Assembly: GCA_964470825.1 (NCBI GenBank)
Contig: CAYYEF010000002.1
Span: 1 to 62,035 of the forward strand
Origin: CAYYEF01 sp964470825
GTDB lineage: Bacteria; Patescibacteriota; Minisyncoccia; Phycocordibacterales; JAACPR01
Reading direction: 5' to 3'
Length of the DNA stretch: 62,035 nt
The notes under the pieces: generated by a model
Seen by the model: only the letters and a program-made list of their open reading frames with translations
Database searches by the model: none
Told to the model about the DNA's origin: nothing
Position numbers and translations under genes: made by a program
Shown: in pieces, positions 6,914-14,463 of the stretch
How positions within the stretch are numbered: position 1 is the stretch's first letter
Layout: each line of letters starts with the position of its first letter

Positions 6914-8695
6914 TTATTCTAAGATTGCTTTTATTCTTCTAACGCCAGCAGAAACTGCTTCTTCTTTTGAAATTTTAAAATGACCAAGTTCAGATGTATT
7001 TTTAACATGAGGTCCACCACAAAATTCTTTTGAGAAAGCGGTTTCAAGAGAGTCTCCAATATAATACACAGTGACTTCATCAGGATATTTTTCACCAAAG
7101 AAATGTCTAGCGCCTGTTTTTTCAGCTTCTTCTTTTGGTAAGGTTACAACATTTACTGGTAAGGCTTCGGTAATTTTTTGATTTACAATTTCTTCAACAT
7201 GCTTTTTTTGTTCATCTGTCATTTTCTCTGAGTGAGTAAAATCAAAACGTAAACGCTCAGGAGTAATGTTGCTTCCTTTTTGTGAGACGTGATCACCTAA
7301 AACTTCGTGCAAGGCTTGATGCAATAAATGAGTAGCAGTGTGATATTTTACAGACATTTCACTTGTATCACCCAAACCACCCTTAAATTTTTGCTCTGCC
7401 CCTTGGCGTGAAAGTTCTTGATGTTTTTTAAATTCTTCATTAAAACCATCGACATCGACAGAAATACTTTTTTCTTTTGCCAATTCAAGAGTTAATTCGA
7501 TAGGAAAACCATAGCTTGAAAAAAGAAGGAAGGCGTCAGCTCCATTAATATTTGAAACTGCTAGCTTATTAAAATTTTTCAAACCATCTTGCAGAGTTTT
7601 TCTAAATTTATTTTCTTCATTTTCAATCTCACCAAGAATTTCTTTTTGTAAATCTGATACTTTTGGATAAACTTCTGAATAAGTTTCAATGACTGATTCA
7701 GCAACTTTTACCAAAGAACCTTTATCCATTTCCAAAGCATCTGATTGTAAAATAGCTCGACGAAGTAATCGACGCAGAATATAACCCTGATCAGTATTTG
7801 AGGCTTTAACTCCATCAGAAATTAACATAACACTAGTTCTAAGGTGATCAGCTACAATTCTTTCTGCCCGAGTATTTTGTTGTTTTGAAAAATGACGAAT
7901 GGTACCAATAATTTTTTCAAATATATCTGTATCAAATATATTATTCTTACCTTGCAAAACCATAGTGACACGCTCGAAACCAGAACCAGTGTCTACGTTT
8001 TTTTGAGAAAGTTTTCCGATAACTTTTCCATCCTTCTTTTCATATTCCATGAATACATCATTCCAAATTTCAACAACTTCTTGTTTTTCATCAGCAACCA
8101 AATATTCTTCATGAATTAGGCCATTAGTATATTTTCCGGTTAAATCATAAAACATTTCCGTATCAGGACCACAAGGACCATTGTCTCCAGGGCTCCACCA
8201 GTTATTTTTGGCTGGTAAAAAGAAAATACGATTTCCTGAAATGCCATTTTTATCAAAAATTTCTTGCCATATTTTTGCAGACTCTTCATCACGAGGAGCA
8301 TTTTCATCTCCTTCAAAACAAGTAACATAAAGCCGATTAGGATCAAGACCAAAACCTTTTTCTTTATCAGTCAGCAATTCATAACTCCAATTAATCGCTT
8401 CTGTTTTAAAATAATCTCCAAGAGACCAATTTCCCATCATTTCAAAAAAAGTAGCATGGGTATTGTCTCCAATATCATCTAAATCTCCTGTTCGAACACA
8501 TTTCTGGAAATTGGCTAACCGAGTGCCCAGGGGGTGTTTTTGGCCCAATAAATAAGGCACTAGAGGCTGCATTCCAGCAGTATTAAACAAAACAGAAGAG
8601 TCGTTTTCAGGAATAAGAGAAGCAGAAGGAATTATGGCATGATCCCTTTCTTCAAAAAAAGACAAGAATTTTTTACGTATTTCTGTTGATTTCAT
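6914..8695 (-). CDS. alaS: Alanyl-tRNA synthetase, short form without the C-Ala domain
   Basis: Charges tRNA-Ala. The 593 residues contain the class II catalytic core (MKSTEIRKKFLSFFEERDH at the start, FNTAGMQPLVPYLLG, GNWSLGDYFK, then the tRNA-recognition region around LRTSVMLISDG). The editing domain has both zinc motifs, HxxxH (HTATH, about residue 450) and CxxxH (CGGPH, about residue 560). The protein stops at GVRRIKAILE, right after the editing domain, whereas the usual 850-880-residue enzyme continues with a coiled coil and the DHHA1/C-Ala domain. Nothing nearby encodes the missing part. It is 12 bases downstream of the ATP-cone/nuclease gene, probably in one operon. A tRNA-Ala with the G3-U70 identity pair lies at 20776-20848. 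Confidence 0.96.
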   Translation of the reverse strand: MKSTEIRKKFLSFFEERDHAIIPSASLIPENDSSVLFNTAGMQPLVPYLLGQKHPLGTRLANFQKCVRTGDLDDIGDNTHATFFEMMGNWSLGDYFKTEAINWSYELLTDKEKGFGLDPNRLYVTCFEGDENAPRDEESAKIWQEIFDKNGISGNRIFFLPAKNNWWSPGDNGPCGPDTEMFYDLTGKYTNGLIHEEYLVADEKQEVVEIWNDVFMEYEKKDGKVIGKLSQKNVDTGSGFERVTMVLQGKNNIFDTDIFEKIIGTIRHFSKQQNTRAERIVADHLRTSVMLISDGVKASNTDQGYILRRLLRRAILQSDALEMDKGSLVKVAESVIETYSEVYPKVSDLQKEILGEIENEENKFRKTLQDGLKNFNKLAVSNINGADAFLLFSSYGFPIELTLELAKEKSISVDVDGFNEEFKKHQELSRQGAEQKFKGGLGDTSEMSVKYHTATHLLHQALHEVLGDHVSQKGSNITPERLRFDFTHSEKMTDEQKKHVEEIVNQKITEALPVNVVTLPKEEAEKTGARHFFGEKYPDEVTVYYIGDSLETAFSKEFCGGPHVKNTSELGHFKISKEEAVSAGVRRIKAILE

Positions 8696-8707
8696 AAAAT
8701 GATATTA

Positions 8708-9538
8708 CTATTTTGCATTAATCATTTCAACCTCATCCTTGATTGATTGAATTTTTTCTTTATTAAAATTTTGCAATTGTGCAGATGAAATTAAATCATC
8801 ACAAGTAATAATGTCTTCTAAAATAAGTTTGATTTTTTCACCACTAGATAAAGACTCTAGGATAGTAATTGGATAAGTATCTGTCTCATATGCAAGACTG
8901 TGCAAATTACCCTTTTGAGGATAATCCCAGGAAATTAAGTCTAGACCTGAGCATTCTGCATATTTAATAGCGTTATCTGTAAATTTTGTATTAGTAACAA
9001 GCAACATTCTTTTTGGTTTTAGCTTTTTATCAAAAATATTAAATTTTATATTTTTTAAATCATCAAAACGTGCTTTAACATACAAAGCTACTTTAGTATC
9101 TGATTTTAAATATAGTTCATTATGGAATTTAATTTCAGTTAGAAAAAGTTCGTTTTTTGGAGACATAGCAACAACATCAATTTCATGCTCAACACAACTA
9201 CCTTTTAAAATCTGACCTATTTTTGTCTTGTAACCTTTTTTTCTAAACACTCTCTCAATAAATTTTTCAAAAGGAAAACCGCTAGGACCAAGTCCCATAA
9301 GAGACCTTCTAATTGAATATCTTAAGGCGCTTGCTTTTTCAGTTTGATTTAATAATTCAAAAGCCTTTTTGTATATTTCATGAGTAGAAGTTTCTGGTTT
9401 TAAGTTATCCTCTATTTTTTTAACAATGCTATCGGCAGATATTATCGAGGTATTTGCTCTTAAAAGAGACTGTCTTAATTTTTCAGGATCAAATCCTTCA
9501 AATAAACCATTTTCTTTTTTTATTAAAATATTTTGCAT
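8708..9538 (-). CDS. ATP-cone domain joined to a PD-(D/E)XK nuclease-like domain
   Basis: A 276-residue protein. The first 85 residues (MQNILIKKENGLFEGFDPEKLRQSLLRA onward) match an ATP-cone, the nucleotide-sensing module of ribonucleotide reductases and NrdR. Residues about 86-190 look like a restriction-endonuclease/Mrr-type fold: Glu91 in FEKFIERVF, Asp121 in HEID and Glu135-x-Lys137 in TEIKFH are spaced as in a PD-(D/E)XK active site. I chose the ATG at 9536-9538 over an upstream in-frame start because AAAGGA lies just ahead of it and the previous gene stops 1 base earlier. The architecture suggests a nucleotide-regulated DNA enzyme, but the substrate cannot be told. It sits between a small anchored protein and alaS. 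Confidence 0.72.
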   Translation of the reverse strand: MQNILIKKENGLFEGFDPEKLRQSLLRANTSIISADSIVKKIEDNLKPETSTHEIYKKAFELLNQTEKASALRYSIRRSLMGLGPSGFPFEKFIERVFRKKGYKTKIGQILKGSCVEHEIDVVAMSPKNELFLTEIKFHNELYLKSDTKVALYVKARFDDLKNIKFNIFDKKLKPKRMLLVTNTKFTDNAIKYAECSGLDLISWDYPQKGNLHSLAYETDTYPITILESLSSGEKIKLILEDIITCDDLISSAQLQNFNKEKIQSIKDEVEMINAK

Positions 9539-9539
9539 A

Positions 9540-9998
9540 TTATCCTTTATTAAAAATTTCCACCTCATCAATATCTTTATTTGGATCAATATCAAAAATA
9601 TTTAGATTAATAATTTCTCCGTTTAAACGAGCTATAATGTTATCATCCATGTTTCCTTCAAAAGAAATTCTGAAATATTTTTCAGTTATAACTTGAGCAC
9701 AAATTTCGGAATCTGAAGAATAATTTATATCCAAGATTGTTTCAAACTCTCTTTTTTCTATTTTAGTAGATAAATTATCACAAGGTGTTGGTAATTCAAC
9801 TAAACCAACCATTGTATGCTTACCATCTTTATATTGATGTTTTACATTTATAGTTACGCTAGGTCTCTGTATCTCATTTTGGATTGATTGCTCTCTTTGA
9901 TTATTTATTATTTCTTGCTTATTCTTATTGTATTCATAAGTAGAAATTAAAATAATAACTACTACAATCAAAGAACCCCATAGAAATTTATTATTCAT
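9540..9998 (-). CDS. Small membrane-anchored protein, unknown
   Basis: A 152-residue protein with an N-terminal membrane segment (about residues 5-20, FLWGSLIVVVIILIST) followed by a polar region rich in Asn and Gln and a beta-rich outer part. Two cysteines (Cys in TPCDN and SEICAQ) could form a disulfide outside the cell. I recognise no family. It starts 21 bases after the mnmA stop and ends one base before the ATP-cone gene's ATG, so it belongs to the same transcript. It could be a lipoprotein-like or sensor protein, but no lipobox is present. Confidence 0.65.
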   Translation of the reverse strand: MNNKFLWGSLIVVVIILISTYEYNKNKQEIINNQREQSIQNEIQRPSVTINVKHQYKDGKHTMVGLVELPTPCDNLSTKIEKREFETILDINYSSDSEICAQVITEKYFRISFEGNMDDNIIARLNGEIINLNIFDIDPNKDIDEVEIFNKG

Positions 9999-10019
9999 AT
10001 TTATTAAGTATAGATGTTT

Positions 10020-11072
10020 TTAAGAGATAATTCCACCACCTAAACACTCTTCGCTTGAATAGAAAACAATAGACTGACCAGGAGCAATATTTTCATGAAT
10101 ATTATCAAAAATAACAGTTGAATTATCTCTATTTAAGCTTATTTTATGAAATTCACCCCTATATCTGTATAAACAGAATAGATCTTTAGGAATTGAGTTT
10201 ATAATATTTAAATCAGATAAAACATAATTATTTTTTATTAAAGAAGTTTCATCTTTTTTATCAGAAACAGTAATAGTATTTTTTTTAATATCTTTTGAGA
10301 TAACATAATATTTATCTCTCTGTGAATCTTCTTCTTTAATTTCAAAACCATGTCTTTGGCCAATCGTATAAAATAAAGCTCCTCTATGATTTCCTATTAC
10401 TTTACCATTAGTATCTAGAACTTCTCCATTTTCTGATTTAACAAAATGAGAAAGAAAGTCTTCAATATCAATATGACCTAAAAAACATAGACCCTGACTA
10501 TCTTTTTTGATAGCTGTAAATAATTTATTTGATTCAGCAATTTTTCTAACCTCGGCTTTTTTTAGATGACCAATCGGAAAAAGGATTTTAGATAATTTCT
10601 CTTGGGGTATAGTCCAAAGAAAATAGGTCTGATCTTTATTTGTGTCAACCGCTTTTGTTAAATGAAAAGAATTATCTTTAAAAAGATTTTGAGCGTAATG
10701 ACCTGTGGCAATAAAATCAGCTCCTTCTCTCATGGCAAAATCAAGAAATCCATCAAACTTTATATGTTTATTACACATCACATCGGGATTTGGAGTTCTA
10801 CCGTGTTTATACTCATTTATTAAATAATCCACAACATGTTTCTTATATTCAGCTTCCAAATCACATACCTTGAAAGGAATATCGAGAGTGGCGCAAACCC
10901 TCATGGCGTCACGCATCTCTTCTCTCCAATTACAAACAATAAAATCTGGATACCATGCTTTTATAAAAACTCCAGTTACTTGGTAACCAGCTTTCTTTAA
11001 AAGCAAAGCGCTGACAGAGCTGTCGACTCCACCTGATATACCGACATATACTTTTTTAGCCCCATTATTCAT
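10020..11072 (-). CDS. mnmA: tRNA-specific 2-thiouridylase MnmA
   Basis: Introduces sulfur at C2 of U34 in tRNAs for Lys, Glu and Gln. The 350 residues have the PP-loop ATP site GISGGVDSS (residues about 12-20), the N-type motif region PNPDVMCNKHIKFD with the first catalytic cysteine, and DSQGLCFLGHID with the second. TYFLWTIPQ and the C-terminal APGQSIVFYSSEECLGGGII are also diagnostic. MnmA needs a sulfur relay from IscS in other bacteria; none is visible here. It lies 17 bases after mltG and 21 bases before a small anchored protein, within a long minus-strand run. Confidence 0.97.
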   Translation of the reverse strand: MNNGAKKVYVGISGGVDSSVSALLLKKAGYQVTGVFIKAWYPDFIVCNWREEMRDAMRVCATLDIPFKVCDLEAEYKKHVVDYLINEYKHGRTPNPDVMCNKHIKFDGFLDFAMREGADFIATGHYAQNLFKDNSFHLTKAVDTNKDQTYFLWTIPQEKLSKILFPIGHLKKAEVRKIAESNKLFTAIKKDSQGLCFLGHIDIEDFLSHFVKSENGEVLDTNGKVIGNHRGALFYTIGQRHGFEIKEEDSQRDKYYVISKDIKKNTITVSDKKDETSLIKNNYVLSDLNIINSIPKDLFCLYRYRGEFHKISLNRDNSTVIFDNIHENIAPGQSIVFYSSEECLGGGIIS

Positions 11073-11089
11073 TTTTTATTTCTACAAAA

Positions 11090-12061
11090 TTAATCTAAAT
11101 ATAGCAAACGGTTTTTTTTGTGCTGTTCAAAATTCTTTGCATAGTACATATTACCGTCTTTACCAGTTAGAAAATAATAATAGGGTGTTTCTTTGGGTAA
11201 AGCTGCAGCTTTTATTGATTCTAGTCCAGGATTTGAAATAGGGCTTGGTATCAAACCTTTTTTTGTATAAGTATTAAATGGATCGTCAGATTTTAAATCA
11301 TCTTTAGTTAAATCAAAAGTTCCCTTTCCAATTGAATAAACAAAAGGAGCGTCGACTTGTAGTGGAAAATCCTCTTTATATCTTTTCCATAAAATATTTG
11401 AAACTTCCTGTCTTGAATCTGCAGTCGCTTCTTTTTCAATAATGGAAGCCATAATAATAATTTGTTCAAGTGAATAATCAGATTTTTCTATAATTTCATT
11501 GATTGAACCTATTTGATACTGAAAATTATCTTCAAGCATTTTAACTACTTGCTTAGGAGACATTAAATCTGAAATTTTATAGGTATCTGGAAATAAATAT
11601 CCTTCTTTATCCTTAGCCAACTCTAAAAATTCAGTTTCATTAAAATTTGGAAAATAATAAGTTATTGCTTTTGCCATTTCTTTAGTTGTCATACCTTCAA
11701 AAAAAGTTACTTGGACGATAGTAGAACCGTAATCTCCTTTTGCTATTTTACGTACAATAGTAAAAAGATTTTCTGGATTTTTAAATATATATGTTCCTGT
11801 TACTACATGACTTCGACTGATTTGAACTAAAACACTAAAAAATATCTCTGATTTTACGATTCCATTATCTTTTAAACGTTGTGCCACCATTTTTACAGTT
11901 TCACCTTCCTCGATATTCATAATAAATCCTGATTGAAAATTTTTAGGAGGGGTGCTTATCCAGAAAATAAAAAAACCAACTAAAGATAAGAAGCAGAAGA
12001 CAAATATCAGTTGTTTTTTAATCGTAAAAATATTTTTTAATTTCTCCAAAAATAAAATCAT
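11090..12061 (-). CDS. mltG: Endolytic murein transglycosylase MltG (first copy)
   Basis: Cleaves nascent glycan strands and so ends peptidoglycan polymerisation. The 323 residues show a membrane helix at about 18-36 (QLIFVFCFLSLVGFFIFWI), a LysM-like region (GETVKMVAQRLKDNGIV) and the YceG catalytic domain. This includes IIMASIIEKEA with the catalytic glutamate, LWKRYKEDFPLQVDAP, and the closing IPSPISNPGLESIKAA and YYYFLTGKDGNMYYAKNFEQH. A second, diverged copy lies at 19107-20087. It is 11 bases after the preceding gene and 17 before mnmA. Confidence 0.95.
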   Translation of the reverse strand: MILFLEKLKNIFTIKKQLIFVFCFLSLVGFFIFWISTPPKNFQSGFIMNIEEGETVKMVAQRLKDNGIVKSEIFFSVLVQISRSHVVTGTYIFKNPENLFTIVRKIAKGDYGSTIVQVTFFEGMTTKEMAKAITYYFPNFNETEFLELAKDKEGYLFPDTYKISDLMSPKQVVKMLEDNFQYQIGSINEIIEKSDYSLEQIIIMASIIEKEATADSRQEVSNILWKRYKEDFPLQVDAPFVYSIGKGTFDLTKDDLKSDDPFNTYTKKGLIPSPISNPGLESIKAAALPKETPYYYFLTGKDGNMYYAKNFEQHKKNRLLYLD

Positions 12062-12072
12062 TAATTTTTAAA

Positions 12073-13293
12073 TTAAATTGGTAAATTTGATGGTGCATTA
12101 CCCTTACGTGATTGTACACGAGTAAGTGTAGGAGTTTGAACTTCTGAACCAGGAAAATGATAGATAGTAGCAAGTTCTTCACTGTTTAAAATAAACTTTT
12201 TACGAGGATGACCTTCATGATCTTTTCTCCAAAAATACCCACGCTCTTTATAAGCCTCGTATATTTCTTTTTTAATTTTCTTTAATTTTTTACCTGATAT
12301 GTCTTGCCAAAAATAATCAAAGCTAGTTGTCATTTCTGGTCTAAAACCATTTAAACTTGCTGAGCCATATTGTTTAAAACAGCCGACAAGGGCTGGAATA
12401 TTTACAGCGCTAAATGCATCTTTATGTGCAATGTAGATAGATCTAATACCACAATCAAATCCTAATTTAGAAACGCTCCTTTCAATCGCACTAATTTTGT
12501 CTGACTGACCCTTAGTTGCAAGCGGCACCATTTCGCCTTTACTATTTTCATAAACAGACTCAGTTTTTATTTTTTTAATTAAGTTCTTTGATTCATCAAT
12601 CCATTTATCAGTTTTCCCGAACCATTTTGTAGGATCTTTATCTTCTTTTTTATGTGCTCTAACAATAATCTGAATCCAGGCATGCTCTCCTTGTTTTAAA
12701 GAACCAAGAAATTCAATTGTTGGGGTTATTGGATCTATTTTTAATTCATCTTTTGTTTCTGCTTTGTCTAATCCGTAATCAACATAAGTTTTAATTGGTA
12801 AAGGATCTGCTTGAGTTAAAGCATATTCAAGGCCAAACATTGAATATTCGCCGGAATAATAATCAACTTTTGATACATAATCTTCAACTTCTTTAACTTC
12901 TACTCCAGGATATTGAGCATATATTTGATTTTGAATAAAACCAGACATACCTTTTCTTGTCCAAATATAAAAAGCTACCTCACCTTCATGAGAGGCAATT
13001 TCAAGAGAAAACCATGCACGAACTTTTCCGTACCACAAACGATCTACCGGGGTAGATTCACCACCAGTTTGATAAAGAGCATTAATAAAAAGTTCCATGG
13101 CAAGAGGTGTTTTATAAAAGTCCCTAGGCGGGATAACTCTAAGAAGAATATGTTCTTGGGAACTAATAAATTTTTCTCGGGCATATTTAACCCAAAGTTC
13201 AAATAGCGTGTATACCAATATAACAGGAATGATTATTGGTAAAATAAAAAATAGAAAATCTAATGTTGGTCCAATTAAATTATTAAATTCCAT
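12073..13293 (-). CDS. Membrane-anchored protein of a family known to me only from Patescibacteria, function unknown
   Basis: A 406-residue protein with an N-terminal membrane segment (residues about 10-32, LDFLFFILPIIIPVILVYTLF). The soluble part begins with HILLRVIPPRDFYKTPLAMELF and a region rich in Trp and Tyr (VRAWFSLEIASHEGEVAFYIW, then QIYAQYPGVEVKEVEDYV). From memory, similar openings occur in hypothetical proteins of this group, sometimes ahead of HerA/VirB4-type ATPases; no Walker motif is present here. An upstream TGCTAAAAT ends 8 bases before the ATG, which could be a leaderless promoter. It precedes mltG by 11 bases, which hints at an envelope role. No function is claimed. Confidence 0.72.
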   Translation of the reverse strand: MEFNNLIGPTLDFLFFILPIIIPVILVYTLFELWVKYAREKFISSQEHILLRVIPPRDFYKTPLAMELFINALYQTGGESTPVDRLWYGKVRAWFSLEIASHEGEVAFYIWTRKGMSGFIQNQIYAQYPGVEVKEVEDYVSKVDYYSGEYSMFGLEYALTQADPLPIKTYVDYGLDKAETKDELKIDPITPTIEFLGSLKQGEHAWIQIIVRAHKKEDKDPTKWFGKTDKWIDESKNLIKKIKTESVYENSKGEMVPLATKGQSDKISAIERSVSKLGFDCGIRSIYIAHKDAFSAVNIPALVGCFKQYGSASLNGFRPEMTTSFDYFWQDISGKKLKKIKKEIYEAYKERGYFWRKDHEGHPRKKFILNSEELATIYHFPGSEVQTPTLTRVQSRKGNAPSNLPI

Positions 13294-13333
13294 TAATAAT
13301 TATTTTAGCACAAACAATAAAAAGAATAAAAAA

Positions 13334-14362
13334 TTATGCAATACTATAGCGACCTGTTTTATCTCTTTTGAAGAATTTTTGATTTTGAAGATTAACAAGA
13401 ATAGTATTTTGTTTAACATGACGTTCTTTAAGAACTTTATCTATAATTTCATTCTTTGTAAGAGGTCCGTTTTTAGCAATAATTTCTTTGATAACATCTC
13501 GAACAACACCTGTTGAATAACCCCATTCAGATAGTGCATATAAACCTCTACCGACTAAAACAAAACGACTATCTTTAATTAATTCATTATGAGTTGTTGC
13601 AACGTGAGCTTTTTTATTAAATATTTTTGAAATTTGTTCGGCAACTTCTTTAAAGTGAATTGGTGAGCCGTGCTTACGAATAACAAGATAAGCATAGTCA
13701 CGAATACCCTTAACATTAATGTTTGTAGAGTCGGCTCTACCCCATTCACCTAATGGATTTCGAGAAATCTTTTTAGAGATATTTAACCATCTTTTTAGAA
13801 TCTCATCATTTCTATATTTTTCAGAAACATCTTCAAGATGTTTTAAAAATTCTTCTACGATTTCTGATTCTGGAATAATGTCCTCATCATCTAGATTTTG
13901 ATAAAGTTTTTTTATTGAATCTTCTACTTTTTTAGAAAGATTTTCATCAATATGCCATCTATGTGAAAAATTATCATCTTCTTTTTTCTTGAAGAAAGGA
14001 TTTCCTACAACAAGAATAAAGTGAATTTGATTTTGAATAGATTCAGATTTTGAAATTTCATTTAGGAGTTCGGCTTCAGATACAATACCGCCCATACTTT
14101 CAACTAAAGATTTAAGTTCAACAAAAAAAGACTCACATTCTTTATACTCAGCAGATTTTCTGATGTTTTCTAGTGCAGAATCTTCGATCTGGCGTACTCT
14201 TTCTCGAGTAATGCTATATTCTTGACCGATAGATTCTAGAGTTTGTTTTTGTGGTTTTACACCCAAACCATATCTTTTTATTAAAACCTCTTTTGCTCGA
14301 TCAGAAAGAGGAGATAATAATTTTTTTGTAACTTGTTTTGGTTGAAAATTTATCTTCGCCAT
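13334..14362 (-). CDS. Sigma-region-4-like DNA-binding protein with HARE-HTH domain
   Basis: A 342-residue predicted transcription protein. Residues about 15-70 (LSDRAKEVLIKRYGLG, then TLESIGQEYSITRERVRQIE) are a sigma-70 region 4, including the helix-turn-helix that reads -35 elements. No sigma region 2 or 3 follows. Residues about 205-275 (GIRDYAYLVIRKHGSPIHF, EVAEQISKIF, then RFVLVGRGLYALSEWG) match the HARE-HTH domain also found in the RNA polymerase delta subunit. A second winged-helix-like part ends the protein. It probably works with RNA polymerase or DNA as a regulator rather than as a complete sigma factor. A consensus promoter lies upstream, so it is transcribed apart from leuS. Confidence 0.82.
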   Translation of the reverse strand: MAKINFQPKQVTKKLLSPLSDRAKEVLIKRYGLGVKPQKQTLESIGQEYSITRERVRQIEDSALENIRKSAEYKECESFFVELKSLVESMGGIVSEAELLNEISKSESIQNQIHFILVVGNPFFKKKEDDNFSHRWHIDENLSKKVEDSIKKLYQNLDDEDIIPESEIVEEFLKHLEDVSEKYRNDEILKRWLNISKKISRNPLGEWGRADSTNINVKGIRDYAYLVIRKHGSPIHFKEVAEQISKIFNKKAHVATTHNELIKDSRFVLVGRGLYALSEWGYSTGVVRDVIKEIIAKNGPLTKNEIIDKVLKERHVKQNTILVNLQNQKFFKRDKTGRYSIA

Positions 14363-14428
14363 AATTTAATGAATAATTAATAAGAAAAATACGAATGTCT
14401 GGCGTGTGTTGTAATGTCCTTAGGCATA

Positions 14429-14457
14429 AGGGTATCATTATGTTTGACTAATGTCAA
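14429..14457 (-). promoter_or_regulatory. Promoter of the sigma-like/HARE-HTH gene
   Basis: On the minus strand, a perfect TTGACA (14452-14457) and TACCCT (14429-14434) are 17 bases apart, just past the leuS stop. The leader would be about 60 bases. The rest of the 100-base gap shows nothing else I can name. Confidence 0.55.
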
Positions 14458-14463
14458 TGGCTC

